Shown here one piece after another: positions 12,301 through 23,620 of a stretch of DNA of 64,000 bases. The position numbers and the translations under genes were made by a program. The DNA lies in assembly GCA_002118135.1 (NCBI GenBank), contig BDIU01000118.1, positions 124,001 to 188,000 of the forward strand, read 5' to 3'. Position 1 is the first letter of the stretch. Every line of letters starts with the position of its first letter. The notes beneath the pieces are model-generated. The model saw only the letters and a program-made list of their open reading frames with translations. It had not been told where the DNA came from and made no database searches. This DNA is from Trebouxia sp. TZW2008. Lineage: Eukaryota > Chlorophyta > Trebouxiophyceae > Trebouxiales > Trebouxiaceae.

Positions 12301-15300
12301 TGCAGACATAAGCATAATTAGGACCTGTTGCTGAAACAGGCTCAAACTAACACCTGATTTTCAGGTAACATTGCTGCACTGGATTTGCCTGCTGAACTAG
12401 CGACCATGGTCTGACTTGGCCTTGTTTGACTGTTTTCAGGCAAGGCGCAGCTGCCAGGGAGGAGGCTGAGACAAGTCTAGCAGCTGTTCAGCTGCAGACA
12501 GAGGGCTTGAGGCAGGACTTGGCCAGCAGTCATGGCCATCTAGTGCAGACTCGGCAGGAGCTGCATGTATGCCAGGTCAAGGTTGACCAGTTGGAGCAGC
12601 AGTGCCAAGATCTGCAGGACCAGAACCATCAGCTGTCATCAGATCTGCAGGCGAGCATGTTACTCTTCAGCATGTCTTCAAAGCTTGGGTCATCAATCTT
12701 GCGGATGATGTACCGTGTTGTGTATAGCAAAAAATTGTGATTCGACATGTTTAGCGTGACAGCCCAGCATCGCCTGGGACGGCCATCAGGTCGCATTCGT
12801 ATAGTGGTTAGTATTCCCGCCTGTCACGCGGGAGGCCGGAGTTCAATTCTCCGATGCGGCGCGTCATTTCTTTTGCCGTAGGCGCCAGCATGTGCCAGGC
12901 AGGTGCTGCCTTGTTGATTGTGACTGATGTGCCGTCAGCTTCTGCCTTGAATAGCTCATGTGGCTTGGGCTGTGGCCATTGGTCATCAAATCTGAGCTCA
13001 TGGGCTTGCAAGCATTGCTGTCCTTGCCAACCCGTTTTGCTTCATTGCACAGGCCAAAACGCAGCATCTGCAGCAGCTCCAAAGCGATGCAGGCGAGCAG
13101 CAAGCCTCCACAACAGCTAAGCTGGCTCAACAGCAGGCAGCTGCTGAACTATTGGTTGCTGAACTGGACACTTCACTTGCCTCTGCCAGGGAGCAGGCCA
13201 TGGCCTCTGAGCAGCAAGCAACAAGCCTACAAGGCCAGCTAGCAGTCAAGGACACTCAGCTGCATTCGGTACAGCAGCAGAACAGCAAGCTGTTGACTGA
13301 CCTGGTGGCAACACAGCGTCAGGTTGCGGATTTGGGCAGGCAGAAGTCTCAAGCACAGTCTGAACTCAGTGAGCTTCAACAGCAGGCTGCAGACGCGAGT
13401 GGTCTGAGTCAGGTCCAGCTACATGCTCTGCAGGCCGAGCATGCACGCCTGCTGACTGAGCTCAGGTACAAGACAGTCCTTTGGACATGGCACATTTTGC
13501 GCTGCTGAGGTCCCTTCATTTGCCAGCTCAAGCCTGTATCTTGCCTCCACGCCAAGTTCCTCTTGCCAAGCTGTCATTGATGTGCAGCAGCCTCACAAAC
13601 TCTGCTGGATTGTACATGCGCTACTTGTTGGTGTGGCTTGCCTCGTGGTGCAATGTCTCATACCTCCAGTGCATGCTGTAGTCCAAACTGCAAATGTTCA
13701 CAGCTCTGCATGCATTGGCTGCTAAGCTCCAGCATTGTGAACAGCTGAATCTGAGTAAGGTCTATATGTATCGCAGGAACGAGCTGAGTGACAGCGAGGC
13801 ACAGGCTGAGCGTTTGCAAGCAGAGGTCAAGGCTCTGCAACAGAAGCATGCTGACACAGTCACAAGCTTGGAGGAGCAGCATCTGAAGGCCCTGCTGGAC
13901 TCTGAGGAGCAACAGCATGAGGGTCTCAGCTCCGTCAAGCAACAGCATGCCAAGTCTGTGCAAGCTCTGAAGGTGAGTTGAGGTTCGCGCTCAGCTCTGC
14001 CAAGCAACAGCATGCTAAGACTCTGCAAGCTCTAAAGGTTAAAAGTGATCATTTGTGCTGACTAGGTCAGTGCAATATGGTGGTCACGGGCCACACTTGC
14101 TTTGTTTATGTGATGACAATGCAACTCAGCAATGGCGGTGGCTGCTATTGCGCTACTTGCGCTCTTCCTGCCAGCGCAGCATGCTGTCTTTGCATAGACA
14201 ACTGCGCAGCTTGCATGCTTGTGCGCCTGACATGGCAAAAAGGGAGAAATGCTTTTGATGCAGGAGGCAGATAAAACATAGGGCTCAGCTTCTCAGCTCA
14301 GATTTTTGAATGATTTGTGAGGCAGAGCTCAGAATAAGCTAGTGTGTCTGTGCAGGCTGACCATCAACAGCAAGCGGTGGCTTGGCAGGCACAAGCTGAT
14401 AGGCATGAGGAGCAAGCTGTAGCTCTGCAGGAGCAGCTTGCAAGCGCCTTGCACAGCAGTGCCTCTGCCCACAGTAAGCTTGAGGCGCTGCAGCAAGAGT
14501 CACAGCAGCAGGTAACATTGGTTGCATCACTAGTTGCATCACATGAATCAGGTCTTGCTCGTGCACCACGGGCAAAAGCATGCCTGTCTGCTGTGTCAAT
14601 GAATAACAATCCAAGAGCAGCTTGCATGACCCTCTCTACGCCTTCAAGGTCACCCATGTCCGACTGGCCGCTGGTCTTGCAGCTGCTTATGACCTTGCAC
14701 TGCGCTATGCTCAAGGCACAGCAGAAGTTGTCCAATGCAGAGCCTAATCACCTGGCTTTGTGTGCCTTCATGTGCTCGATCAAAAAGAATGATGGCAACG
14801 GTGCCCAATTTGCTATCAATTGGTGGGCTCTCACCTTGAATCTGGCTGTGTACATAACACTGGGTCATGATGAACAGGCTCAGGCTGGAGAGGAGGCCAC
14901 AGCAAGCCTACAAGCTCGGCTGCTGTCTGCCAGTGATGAGGCAATCAGCCTGCAGCAGGCTTCAGACATACTTACAGCTCAGCTGGCGGCAGCTCAGGCA
15001 GAGATGGACCGTTTGAATGGGCAAGTGGACAGCATGGCACAGCAGGCACAGCACGATAGGCAGGCTGCTGCCAGAGCACTGAAAGAAGAGCTCAACAGCA
15101 AGGACAAGAGCTGGAAAGCTGCTATGCAACAGGCCACCACTGCAGCGCTTGCAGACAGTTCAGCACGAGATGAAGCTTTGAGGAAGGTGCTGCGTGCAGA
15201 GCTTGAAGCCGCAGCACAGCATGAGCGGGAACTGTTGAAACAGGGCAGCAATGTAGCCATGAACCAGCTGGCAGCTGAGTGGCAAGCACGTATGGCAAGC

Positions 15301-17197
15301 CAGCAAGAAGAGCATGCTGAGGCTTTGACCAGCCAGGCAGCAGCGTTTGAAGCGCAGCATGCACAGCAGGCCCAGCAGGCTGCTGAGCAAGCAGAGGAGG
15401 ATTTGAAGGCCAGCACTAGCAGTCTGCAGGAGGCTCATGATGCACAGCTGGCACAGCAGGCTCAGCATGCTGCTCAGCAACTGCGAGACAGCAAGCAAAG
15501 GTACCATTGCTTCCTCAGCTTTGTATTGAGCAACGTCGCATTGAGCTTCAAGGTATGCATCTTGCTGAACAAAACATTCTGCAGGTTGATGCATACAATC
15601 TACAGCTCTGGCACTCTTGGCTTGTCATGACAGTCATGCAAACGAGTCCTTTGGCCATGCCTTGCAAGGTTTGAAACAGTTGATCGCCCAGTGGGGAATG
15701 AAGCATGGCAAAAAGGGCTGCAGCAAACAGTTGATCACCCAGTGGAAGTTCGCATGTGCTGAGCATCATCTGCTGTCAGAGCATACATAAAGGTTTATAC
15801 CTCATTTACGAAGCTGTGCTGACTTTTTGATTGACTTGACTGATTGACTGCTGATCAATGAATTGATTGACTAATGGATGGATTGGTTGATTGATTGGTT
15901 CATTGTTCGATCCTCTTGATTGACCTGACTGACATGTTGCTTGCAGGTATGCTGCAGAGCTTTCTGCAGCAGATGCAGCTGTGAAGGCACAGGCTGCTCA
16001 AGCCAGACAGGACCAAGATATGCTGCGACAGCAGCTGACTACTAAATTGCAGTCAGAGACAACACTGCTGCAGCAGCAGGCTAGTACCAGCCTCAATGTA
16101 GCCTTAGCACAGCATGATGAAGTCCTTGCAGCACAGCGTGCACAGCACGCTGAGCAGGTTCGAACGCTCAGGTCTGAGGCTGGCAGCCTATCACGCAAAA
16201 GGGATGATCTTGCAGCGGCGGTCAAGCAGTCACAGCAGGAGTCACAGCAGCTGCAGGTTCAAGTGCAAGCGCTGCAGCACAGCATTCTTGAACAGGCTCA
16301 GCATGCACAGCAGGCAGAGGCGCACAGCAGGCGCCAATTTGAATCTGAGAAGCTGGAGGCACAAAGCGTGTACAGCGCAGAGGTGGTGGCCATGAGGAGC
16401 GAGCATGCTACAGCGCTTGAGGACTTGCAAGATGCTTTGCAGGATCAGCAGCAGCGGACGCAGCAAATGCAGTCAGGTCTGTTGGAGAGATATAGTGTCC
16501 TTGAGAAGCGCTTCAATGCTAGGTAGGACTCATGTCAGTTACCCTGTTCTCTGGCGTGCCCTCACAATAACCTTAGCCTCTCATGATGTCAGCCTTGCGT
16601 GAGTGGTGGAGCTGTGAGATGCAAATTGCGCACAATGAAGGTGGCAGAACCATGGCTATATGTTGCTGCTTGTCTGCAGCACCATTGCTGACCTTGACTT
16701 TCAAAGGTGCATTCATCTTGACCCTTCACATACTTGTGCAGCTGTGCCTTACATACAACTACAGCATGCAACAATGTTTGGGCGCTGAGACTCACAAGCC
16801 TCACTTCGCACAAGCAACACTGCTTTGTCAAGCTGCAGCAAGAGATACGAGTCATTGCCAGAAGAGATCACTGCAAGGTAGCAATGAGCGCGCACTGTGT
16901 TGCAGGGAGTCACGAGCTGAAGATGTACTTCAGATTCAGCAGCTGTCAACCTTAGTCAACTCGCAAGCAAGTCAAATTCAAGCCAGTGAGGACAAACTGC
17001 AGCAGATGCGCGCTGAGCTGCTGTTGAGAGAGGACAACTACAACAAGACATTCAGCAATGGCGGCGCTGGCAGACGCACATTGGCTGTCGACAAGGCTTT
17101 GACCACACAGAATCAGGTTGTTGACTGGATGCTCAAGTCTGGGCCAAGGAAGAAAGTGATGGATGAGAGGCCTCGGCCATATCGTACGACCAAGTAG
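9329..17197 (+). CDS. FAM184-like coiled-coil protein
   Basis: Twelve exons join in frame: 9329-9394, 9609-9785, 10219-10353, 10868-11103, 11877-12074, 12440-12650, 13053-13465, 13777-13972, 14356-14511, 14878-15500, 15947-16522, 16906-17197, giving about 1092 residues. Exon 2 contains the FAM184 N-terminal signature, HLNTK followed by EYEIEIQQIL..T. The C-terminus carries REDNYNKTF, like the REENYN end of animal FAM184A/B. Everything between is nearly continuous coiled coil, rich in Gln, Ala, Leu and Glu. FAM184 proteins have no established enzymatic role, so a scaffold or cytoskeletal function is inference. Intron 6 (12651-13052) needs a GC donor (CAG|GCGAGC) to keep the heptads in phase and contains a tRNA gene. 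Introns after exons 4 and 8 carry partial exon copies. Confidence 0.78.
11160..11575 (+). repeat. Tandem copies of the FAM184 exon 4 tail and donor
   Basis: The 3' part of exon 10868-11103 (AACAAGTATGCTGCCATGCTGGC..GAGCTGAAGCATCAAATGGCTAGCAAG..AG|GTAGG) recurs at about 11165-11220, 11250-11340 and 11395-11570. The copies keep the GTAGG donor or a GGTAGG derivative but carry indels and base changes that break the frame. All lie downstream of the functional exon. Confidence 0.8.
12790..12861 (+). tRNA. tRNA-Asp (anticodon GTC)
   Basis: A full 72-nt cloverleaf can be drawn: acceptor stem GTCGCAT (12790-12796) with ATGCGGC (12854-12860), one U-G pair; D-arm GTATAGTGGTTAGTAT as in other eukaryotic tRNA-Asp genes; anticodon stem CCCGC/GCGGG around loop CTGTCAC with GTC at 12823-12825; T-arm CGGAG-TTCAATT-CTCCG; discriminator G at 12861. 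The A box (TAGTGGTTAG) and B box (AGTTCAATTCT) lie inside, and a TTTT pol III terminator follows at 12871-12874. No intron and no encoded CCA. The gene sits in intron 6 of the FAM184-like gene on the same strand. Confidence 0.93.
12871..12874 (+). terminator. Pol III T-tract terminator of tRNA-Asp
   Basis: TTTT begins 10 nt after the tRNA discriminator base and fits a minimal RNA polymerase III stop. Confidence 0.6.
13985..14042 (+). repeat. Copy of the FAM184 exon 8 tail
   Basis: CTCAGCTCTGCCAAGCAACAGCATGC..AAG..CTCTGCAAGCTCTAAAGGTTA repeats the last part of exon 13777-13972, including the exon-intron junction, directly downstream of the true donor. The donor copy has decayed (GTTAAAAG). 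Confidence 0.75.
15655..15765 (+). repeat. Short tandem duplication in FAM184 intron 10
   Basis: AAACAGTTGATC(G/A)CCCAGTGG occurs twice about 53 bp apart, with further shared flank (GGAATGAAGC / GGAAGTTCGC). No coding function is visible. Confidence 0.55.
15836..15935 (+). repeat. Degenerate TGAT/TTGA simple repeat
   Basis: A run of TTGA, CTGA and TGAT units fills most of the last 100 bp before the acceptor of exon 15947. The sequence also supplies pyrimidine-poor, branch-point-like CTGAC/TTGAC words. Confidence 0.7.
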
Positions 17198-18059
17198 CAC
17201 ACCAGAATGTTGTGTTTTGTACACTGCTTGTCAGGTAGTCATCGTTCGTATGCAAGATTTTGCTGCTCTGTGATAATTGTCAGTGAGAATTCCAGCCAAG
17301 TCACTGCCAATTACGTGATCACAGGTTTGCCGAAGTCTATGATCCACTGCGCCCCTTGAGTTTACCAGGTCAACGACAGTGCATGAGTTGAGTGTTGCCC
17401 TCTCATGCCTATGAACGTACCTGCTCCATCAGGCCTGTGCATGCCGAGCAACTAATTTCTGTTGTCAGCTGCTGCTGCATGACTGCAATGCCGTAAAATT
17501 TCAGTCCCGACCCTAAATCCCAGTAAGGGGCGGTTCTATAGCGCCCGCCGCGACCCGCTTGGGCCGATTTCGCGTCACGTAAAGGTCACATGATACGGCC
17601 ATGCTATCTCCCAACAGTCAAGCGAGAGGTTAAGGGCTGCCGTTGCGCAAGCATTGTCGTGCCGAGGGACCAAAATAGTCCGTTATTAGAGGCTTTTTGT
17701 GTTTGGACGCTGTGCGCCTGATCTGTGCCGCATTTGAGGCAGTGAACTTGCCTAGGGCCGGACTGTTTGAGCTGTGCAGCCGACGCTGGCTTTGGTATGA
17801 ACACCTACTGCTACAGCTCACCCGTCAAATCGGTCCCGTATAGTCGAGGGAATCTCAGGTCGTCGAGAGCCTTTACTGCAAGTGGCGCATCCGCCAGGTT
17901 CGCTTGCAAGTTCAACTTGTTTATGTCGTGACTTATTCGGGACCAAAAGACGTAAGAACCTGAGCAAATGCACTGGTATGACGCAGATATCGCGCACAGC
18001 GCCTCCCGGCCTTCAGAAGCAGCGCGGACCTTCAAAGAGGGAGCAGCAATTTCAAACGC
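17198..18059. promoter_or_regulatory. Spacer upstream of the sucrose-phosphorylase-like gene
   Basis: The first half should hold the 3' UTR of the FAM184-like gene. From about 17530 the composition becomes CpG-rich (GCGCCCGCCGCGACCCGC at about 17540), as at the other gene starts in this window, so the promoter and first exon of the next gene probably lie in 17530-18060. No ATG here joins the coding exon at 18060 by a simple reading frame. Confidence 0.4.
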
Positions 18060-21000
18060 GTGAGGCAATCCGGTCAATTCACTTGTCGCGTCTCTAGTAG
18101 CAGCAACGGTGCCTCTGGCAACGGATTGTCAGCCTTCCAGTCGCACGTCGACGACATGGTCAACACCTCTGATATGGGCGGTAGTGATCCGAACGTCATT
18201 CGTGAGCTGCAAGAGTCAGACCAGAATCCATTTCCGAAACAGCAGGACTGCGAAGGCGACGATCCTTTGAGAAAACTCAAAAACCAGGTCAGCGGGGTAT
18301 TGCTCGCTGTAGTGATGGCCAAGCCCGCCTGAAGCAATCAAATTTTCGGCTTTCTCACGTCGACTTCAATACATGTCTGACGCTCTGCCGTGACAAGCAG
18401 GTACAACTCAGTTGTTATGGGGATGCAATCGGGGGCAATCTGAAGTCCCTCAAAAAGTTCCTCGACAGCAAAGTCGATGGTAGGCCCAGCAAACATTGTT
18501 ATTTGTGATGCTCATAGCATTCAGCATCTTGAGCTCACATACTGTATTAGCTAGCAGTGGCCTGTCAGGGTGTAAACGCATGCGCACACAAGTCACCTAA
18601 GAGGACTCATACACGCAATGCTGAGCAGGCTGCATGTTCTGCTCTCAGGTGCTATATCTGGGCTGCACTTGCTGCCTGTATATCCATCATCTGGTGACGG
18701 AGGCTTTGCGCCCTTGACTTATCAGGATGTGGATCCCAAGTTTGGCGACTGGGATGACGTCAAGGCCTTGGGTGCTGCATATGATCTGCAGATGGAGTGC
18801 ATGGTCAATCACATTTCTCCTGCCTCAAAAGAGTTTCAGGACTACCTGGCCAAGGGTGATAGGTCAGAGTTTGCAGATATGTTTATCAACTGGAATAAGC
18901 TCTGGGGAGGTAAACATTTGGTCTCTGCTTGCACATTGCACCACGTTTGCAGCATGGCATGGACATACTGAATTTACGTTTGACAAGTCTGCATTGTGCA
19001 TTAAGTATCTTTCAAGCCGACAGAGCCATGTGACACCCCCAGTTGTCATCAGCTGTTGCATTATTGCAATCTTGCATGCGTAACACATTGGGTCTCCAAG
19101 TTGGGGCAGAACGTCAAAATTACTGCCGTTGCACAGACTCTGATGCACTATTAGAGGCATGTTGCCCGCCTGCTTGTTGCAGTCCACATGCAGAAAACAA
19201 CCTGGCATTAAGCATATCTTCGCCATGCCCGTGCACATAATACGTTAATATTGCAGCTGCACAGACCCTCTACCGTTTGTCGAATTGAGCTACATGATGC
19301 TTTCAGAACCCTCAAAAATGCAGTTCTTGTTCTACATTGATGTCCTGACAGTATACTAGGCTGGCCTGTCATGGACACCCTTCATGACGATCATGCAAAC
19401 AAGCATACAACAATCCTGCAAAAGCGCAAAGCTGCTGCTGTGTGACTTAGCTTCATACTGATCATTTGTGTAGGTGAACCAACAGATGAGCAGTTGCAAA
19501 TGATCAGAACGAGAAAGCCTGAGCCACCCAGTATTGAAGTGGAGATGGGAGATGGCAGCAAAAGGAAACTATGGTGTACATTTGGACCTCAGCAGATTGA
19601 CATTGACCCCTTCTCTAAGCCAGGTCTGTCAGCTATGTTGTCACTGCATACGCGCGTGGACATCGAGAGCTGAATTGTGAGAACATGTGTGTCTGTCTTT
19701 GTGCTGCTATGTGCATACAGATGACCGTGTCTGTCATGCTATGTGCAACATGGTCGTGTGTACGTACATAGCAGCCTATGCAGTGCAGACTGCAGACACG
19801 CATTGACACATCACTTGGATCCAGCACAGCCTTCAGGCTGGCATTGATGCATCTCAACATCAAGCATGCAACAACTGACATGATCACAGTCCCCGCTGCT
19901 TGCTGACATATTGTGCATGGCCTCTTGAGCCACAAGACAAGGACAGCTGGCAGACTCTGCTCGCATGCTTATGCTACGCTTCAACTCTTGACAAGTGTTT
20001 CTCTGCAGCAGAACACGATGGACTTGTGCCTATCTGTCAATGCCACCGAGCAAATAGGTCAGGCGATCATGCACACTTAGACGCAGACTGTGCTGTGAGT
20101 CAGATGTCAGTAAAACGCTGCCTGCAGGTATGAAGTTCATGCTAGATTCTTTGAGGTCCTTGGGCACCAGGGGCTCCAAGCTCATTCGCTTGGATGCTTT
20201 TGGCTACGCCACCAAGACGCCTGGCACACGATGCTTCTTTGAGGTAGGATTCCAAGGGTGATTATCAATTCTTCAAAAACATCATCTGTTGAGTATTGTC
20301 TATTTGGTACAATATATTCAGTATTGACGTGCACATGTTGTATGTTGGCTGGCAGCTAGCAGTTGCCCAGAGATTTGGGTCGTTCCAATCGGCAAATGTG
20401 CATCTTTGTCTGCATTTGTGAGCAATTGTTGCGCCCACAGTCAGATTGACGGTGGGCACGAGGGCTGCAATTGTACGAGTTGTGTGCACAAGCAGCATTC
20501 AGCAGCAATCAAAGCTCTGTATGCAATCAGACAGTGATTTGCCTGAGATGTGAAGCTATGGTGTGCAGGAGCCTGAGGTGTGGCAGCTGCTGAAGGACCT
20601 AGAAATCGCAGCCAAGGAACATGATACAGGGTAAGTGTCCTTGTCACAGCGTGTATCAACTCAAATCTGAACAAAAGTCTTTGTACAGGTTACAGCAACC
20701 ACGACTTTGCAAAGACATAGTGGTCGCAATTGCCCACTGCAGTCTGTTCGACTTTTGAGGACTGCAATTTGAGGCTGCAGACAACTCAGAGCTGCATGTT
20801 TGGTCGGCAACTATGCCGTGCTCCATTCTGCTTGCTGCAGAAGCGCAAATCAGTTTCAGACGTGCACTTATAGCTTGTCTGTCCAGCTGTGATCATTTCA
20901 CATTTCATGATAACTGTTTCCCACTGCACTGCAGGCTGCTATGTGAGGTGCACGAGGAGTATGAGACCAACATCAAGCTGGCTAAAGCAGGCTACTTTGT

Positions 21001-23620
21001 GTACGACTTCGCGCTGCCTCTGCTGCTGCTGCATGCCTTCACCTTCCACACCTCTGAGAATATTGCCAACTGGTTGCGCATCTGCCCAAGGCGCCAAATC
21101 ACTGTGCTGGACACACATGACGGCATGGGCATTGATGACATCTCAGGCCTTGCATCGGTGAGTGTTGACAGTTTGTTCGACCTTGTGCTGACAAATCAAT
21201 TATTGTGTGGTTTGTGGCAGCTTTCATGTTGCATTGTGTTTTTGATCTGAGTGCTGGAAACACTTGTTGCAAGGGCATCGATGACACATCAGGCCCTGAG
21301 TTGATGAATATGTCATGCGTTCATGGCAGCTTGTATTTGCATGGTGGCTTGGATTCCAGCACTGACGGCTCATCATGATATGCACACTAGTCACATGCGG
21401 GGTTGCTCCAGTGCGCTGGATCAATTGTCCTGCCAGCTTCCATCCACATCCTGCATCTTGGACACAAGTTGAGCACAGGCTGGGCTGCAGTCCCAACTTC
21501 AAGTATTTCAGTGACCCACAGACCAGAGCGTACCAGGGTTGCCCTCACCAGTACAAAATGCACCTACTGAACATGATGTGGTGTCACTGCACAGGTTGTG
21601 AGTGTGGAAAAGCCATCAGATGTGGTAGAGCACAGGCTGGCTTGCAGTCCCAACTTCAAGTACTTCTGAAACCCCCAGACTAAGGCGTACCAAGGGCGCC
21701 CTCACCAGTGCCAGTGCGCCCACTAAGCAAGATGCTGTGTCATTGTACAGGTTGTGAGTGTGGAGGAGCTATCAGATGTGGTAGAGCACAGGCTGGGTTG
21801 CAGTCCCAACTTCAAGTACTTTTACGATCCCCAGACCAAGGCATACCAAGGACGCCCTCACCAGTACAACTGCACCTACTACTCAGCTTTGGGCGGAAAT
21901 GCGCGGCACTACCTGCTGGCAAGGGCCATTCAGTTCTTCACGCCTGGCATCCCTATGGTGTACTATGTCGGCCTCTTTGCTGGGCTAAACGATTATGATG
22001 TAGGCTCGGCAATACCAGTCACAGTTGCATGTCTTCACCTTGTCTGTCTCATCTATGTTTGTCTTGCATGCTGAAGTTGATCACTACAGCAGTCTTTGTC
22101 ACGTCCAATGACGTACTGCTCAGCTCGGGGTGGCAATGCGCGGCACTACCTGCTGGCAAGGGCCATCCAGCTCTTCACGCCTGAAATCCCTATGGTGTAC
22201 TATGTTGGCCTGTTTGCTGGATTCAACGAGTATGATGTAAGTTTGCCACTGTCTGTCCCACACATCCTGTCCCATGCATCCTTTTTTCCAGCTCGAGATT
22301 CATTGCTGCAGCAGGTGCTGACCAGCATATGTCAAGCATGTGTCTTCATGATCAGCATGTCTCATTCATTTCTTCACGCACGGCGTCGCCATAATGTACC
22401 ATGGCGACCTCTTTGCTGGTCTGAAAGACTGTGGTATGAGCTTGCCACCCTTGTGTTGTGTATTTGCTGTATTACTGCTGTGCTGGGCTCAATGTTTATG
22501 GCGTGAGGGTGCAGTTCCTGTGCCATCTGTCTGCCCTTGAACGCTGAGAGCATTCATCTGAGCAGTGTGTAGCTGGGCTGAATGGTTATGAGCTGAGCTT
22601 GCAAGGCTCTCGCCTTGGTCATCTGTTCTTGCTTTGAGTGTTGTCAGATCTTGTAAAACCTGTGCTTGTGAAAGAGCAAACCTTTTTGACCAGCCTGCAT
22701 GGATGCGTTACTTTTGTGATTGTGAAGTTTGCTTGGTACGCCGATAGGGAGCATACCTTACGAGTTCTAGACAGTCAAATAATCCTCTCACAGTAGTCCT
22801 GTGTTGTGTATGCAGGCAGTGTTAGCGACAGGTTCAGGACGTGACATCAACAGGCATAAGTACACAGAAGAAGAGGCAGAGGAGGCGCTGCAGCAGCCGG
22901 TGGTGAAGGCCTTGTTGGATCTGTGCAAGTTCCGCAACACCCACCAGGCGTTCCTTGGCCAGGTCTGCAGCTTCCCATCTGCCTGTTATATTTTGAAGCT
23001 GTACCTGATAGCACCTGCTGTATATCTGTGCTGTGCTGTGCCATGTATCTGTGCTCTTCTTTAATGTGATGTATACATACGTACATGTACATGTTGTTGG
23101 TGCCATGCAACTCACTTGTGTTGCAGCGTGTCGTGAAATGTGCTACAACAGTGCAAATGGCAATGCCGTGATTCATCGTATAGATTGCTGCTGGCTTCTG
23201 CAAGCACGATCACAAAGCTCGTACAGTCAAGTGCAGAGCATGACTTGAAGCTAAGTTTGCAGTGCTAGCACCAAAGATAAAAAAACTCTCACAAGAGCCT
23301 GCACCTGTAGTTTTGGAGCTGCACTCCATGTATACAAAATATGGCATTACTGCCCACAGGTTTCTGTTGAGAATGATGAACAGGGTCATCTTGAGGTCAC
23401 ATGGCAGAAGGATCAGCACCGAGCCACACTGAAAGCAGACTTGACAGGCATGTCCTTTGAGGTTCTGGCCACCAGGGGCCAGGAAGGACAGCTCAAAACT
23501 ATCAAGTACCAGCTAGGAGCTGACATTGATTGCTCTGAGTCACAAGAGTGCTCCTTGGATGAGTCACGCTTTGCAGATGTTAAGTGGGAGCAGCAGGAAG
23601 TCTGCCTTCCTGTGTTGTAG
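18060..23620 (+). CDS. GH13 sucrose-phosphorylase-like enzyme (start unresolved)
   Basis: Sucrose phosphorylases (GH13_18) convert sucrose plus phosphate to glucose-1-phosphate plus fructose by a retaining double displacement. Exons in frame: up to 18287, 18401-18479, 18649-18909, 19474-19623, 20128-20243, 20569-20630, 20935-21157, 21751-21999, 22816-22962, 23360-23620 (TAG). Family blocks appear in order: [70 protein letters not shown] (nucleophile Asp), [10 protein letters not shown] (acid/base Glu), [22 protein letters not shown] (third Asp), GRDINRHKY. All three catalytic residues are present, so it should be active. Related specificities (glucosylglycerate or sucrose-6'-phosphate phosphorylase) cannot be excluded. 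The exon ending at 18287 is open to about 17982 without ATG; its Ser-rich upstream part may follow a plastid transit peptide encoded in an unrecognised first exon. TGTAA lies at 23757. Confidence 0.82.
21455..21720 (+). repeat. Two upstream partial copies of exon 21751-21999 (5' part)
   Basis: GAGCACAGGCTGG..TGCAGTCCCAACTTCAAGTA occurs at 21471 and 21628 and again in the functional exon at 21784, a period of about 156 bp. The second copy includes the acceptor (TGCACAG|GTTGTGAGTGTGG at about 21597) and has an in-frame TGA after AAGTACTTC. The first has lost the acceptor context. Both fade near the CACCAGTAC block, the middle of the true exon. Confidence 0.85.
22105..22440 (+). repeat. Two downstream partial copies of exon 21751-21999 (3' part)
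   Basis: From about 22110 the segment encoding [36 protein letters not shown] repeats the 3' half of the true exon and ends in an intact donor (TATGAT|GTAAGT at 22237). A second, more decayed copy at about 22365-22432 keeps CCATAATGTACCATG, GACCTCTTTGCTGG and a GGTATGAG donor. The first copy is fully open, so occasional use as an extra exon is possible. Confidence 0.82.

Noticed and set aside
14994..15416. 140-codon minus-strand frame rich in Cys/Ser/Ala
   Set aside because: Antisense shadow of the Gln/Ala-rich coiled-coil coding sequence.
14344..15630. 428-codon plus-strand open frame
   Set aside because: It is two real FAM184 exons (14356-14511 and 14878-15500) joined by an intron that happens to be open. 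Splice sites and loss of coiled-coil character between them argue against one exon.
17811..18077. 88-codon minus-strand frame upstream of the sucrose-phosphorylase gene
   Set aside because: It lies in a CpG-rich gene-start region where long chance frames are common, and has no conserved block.
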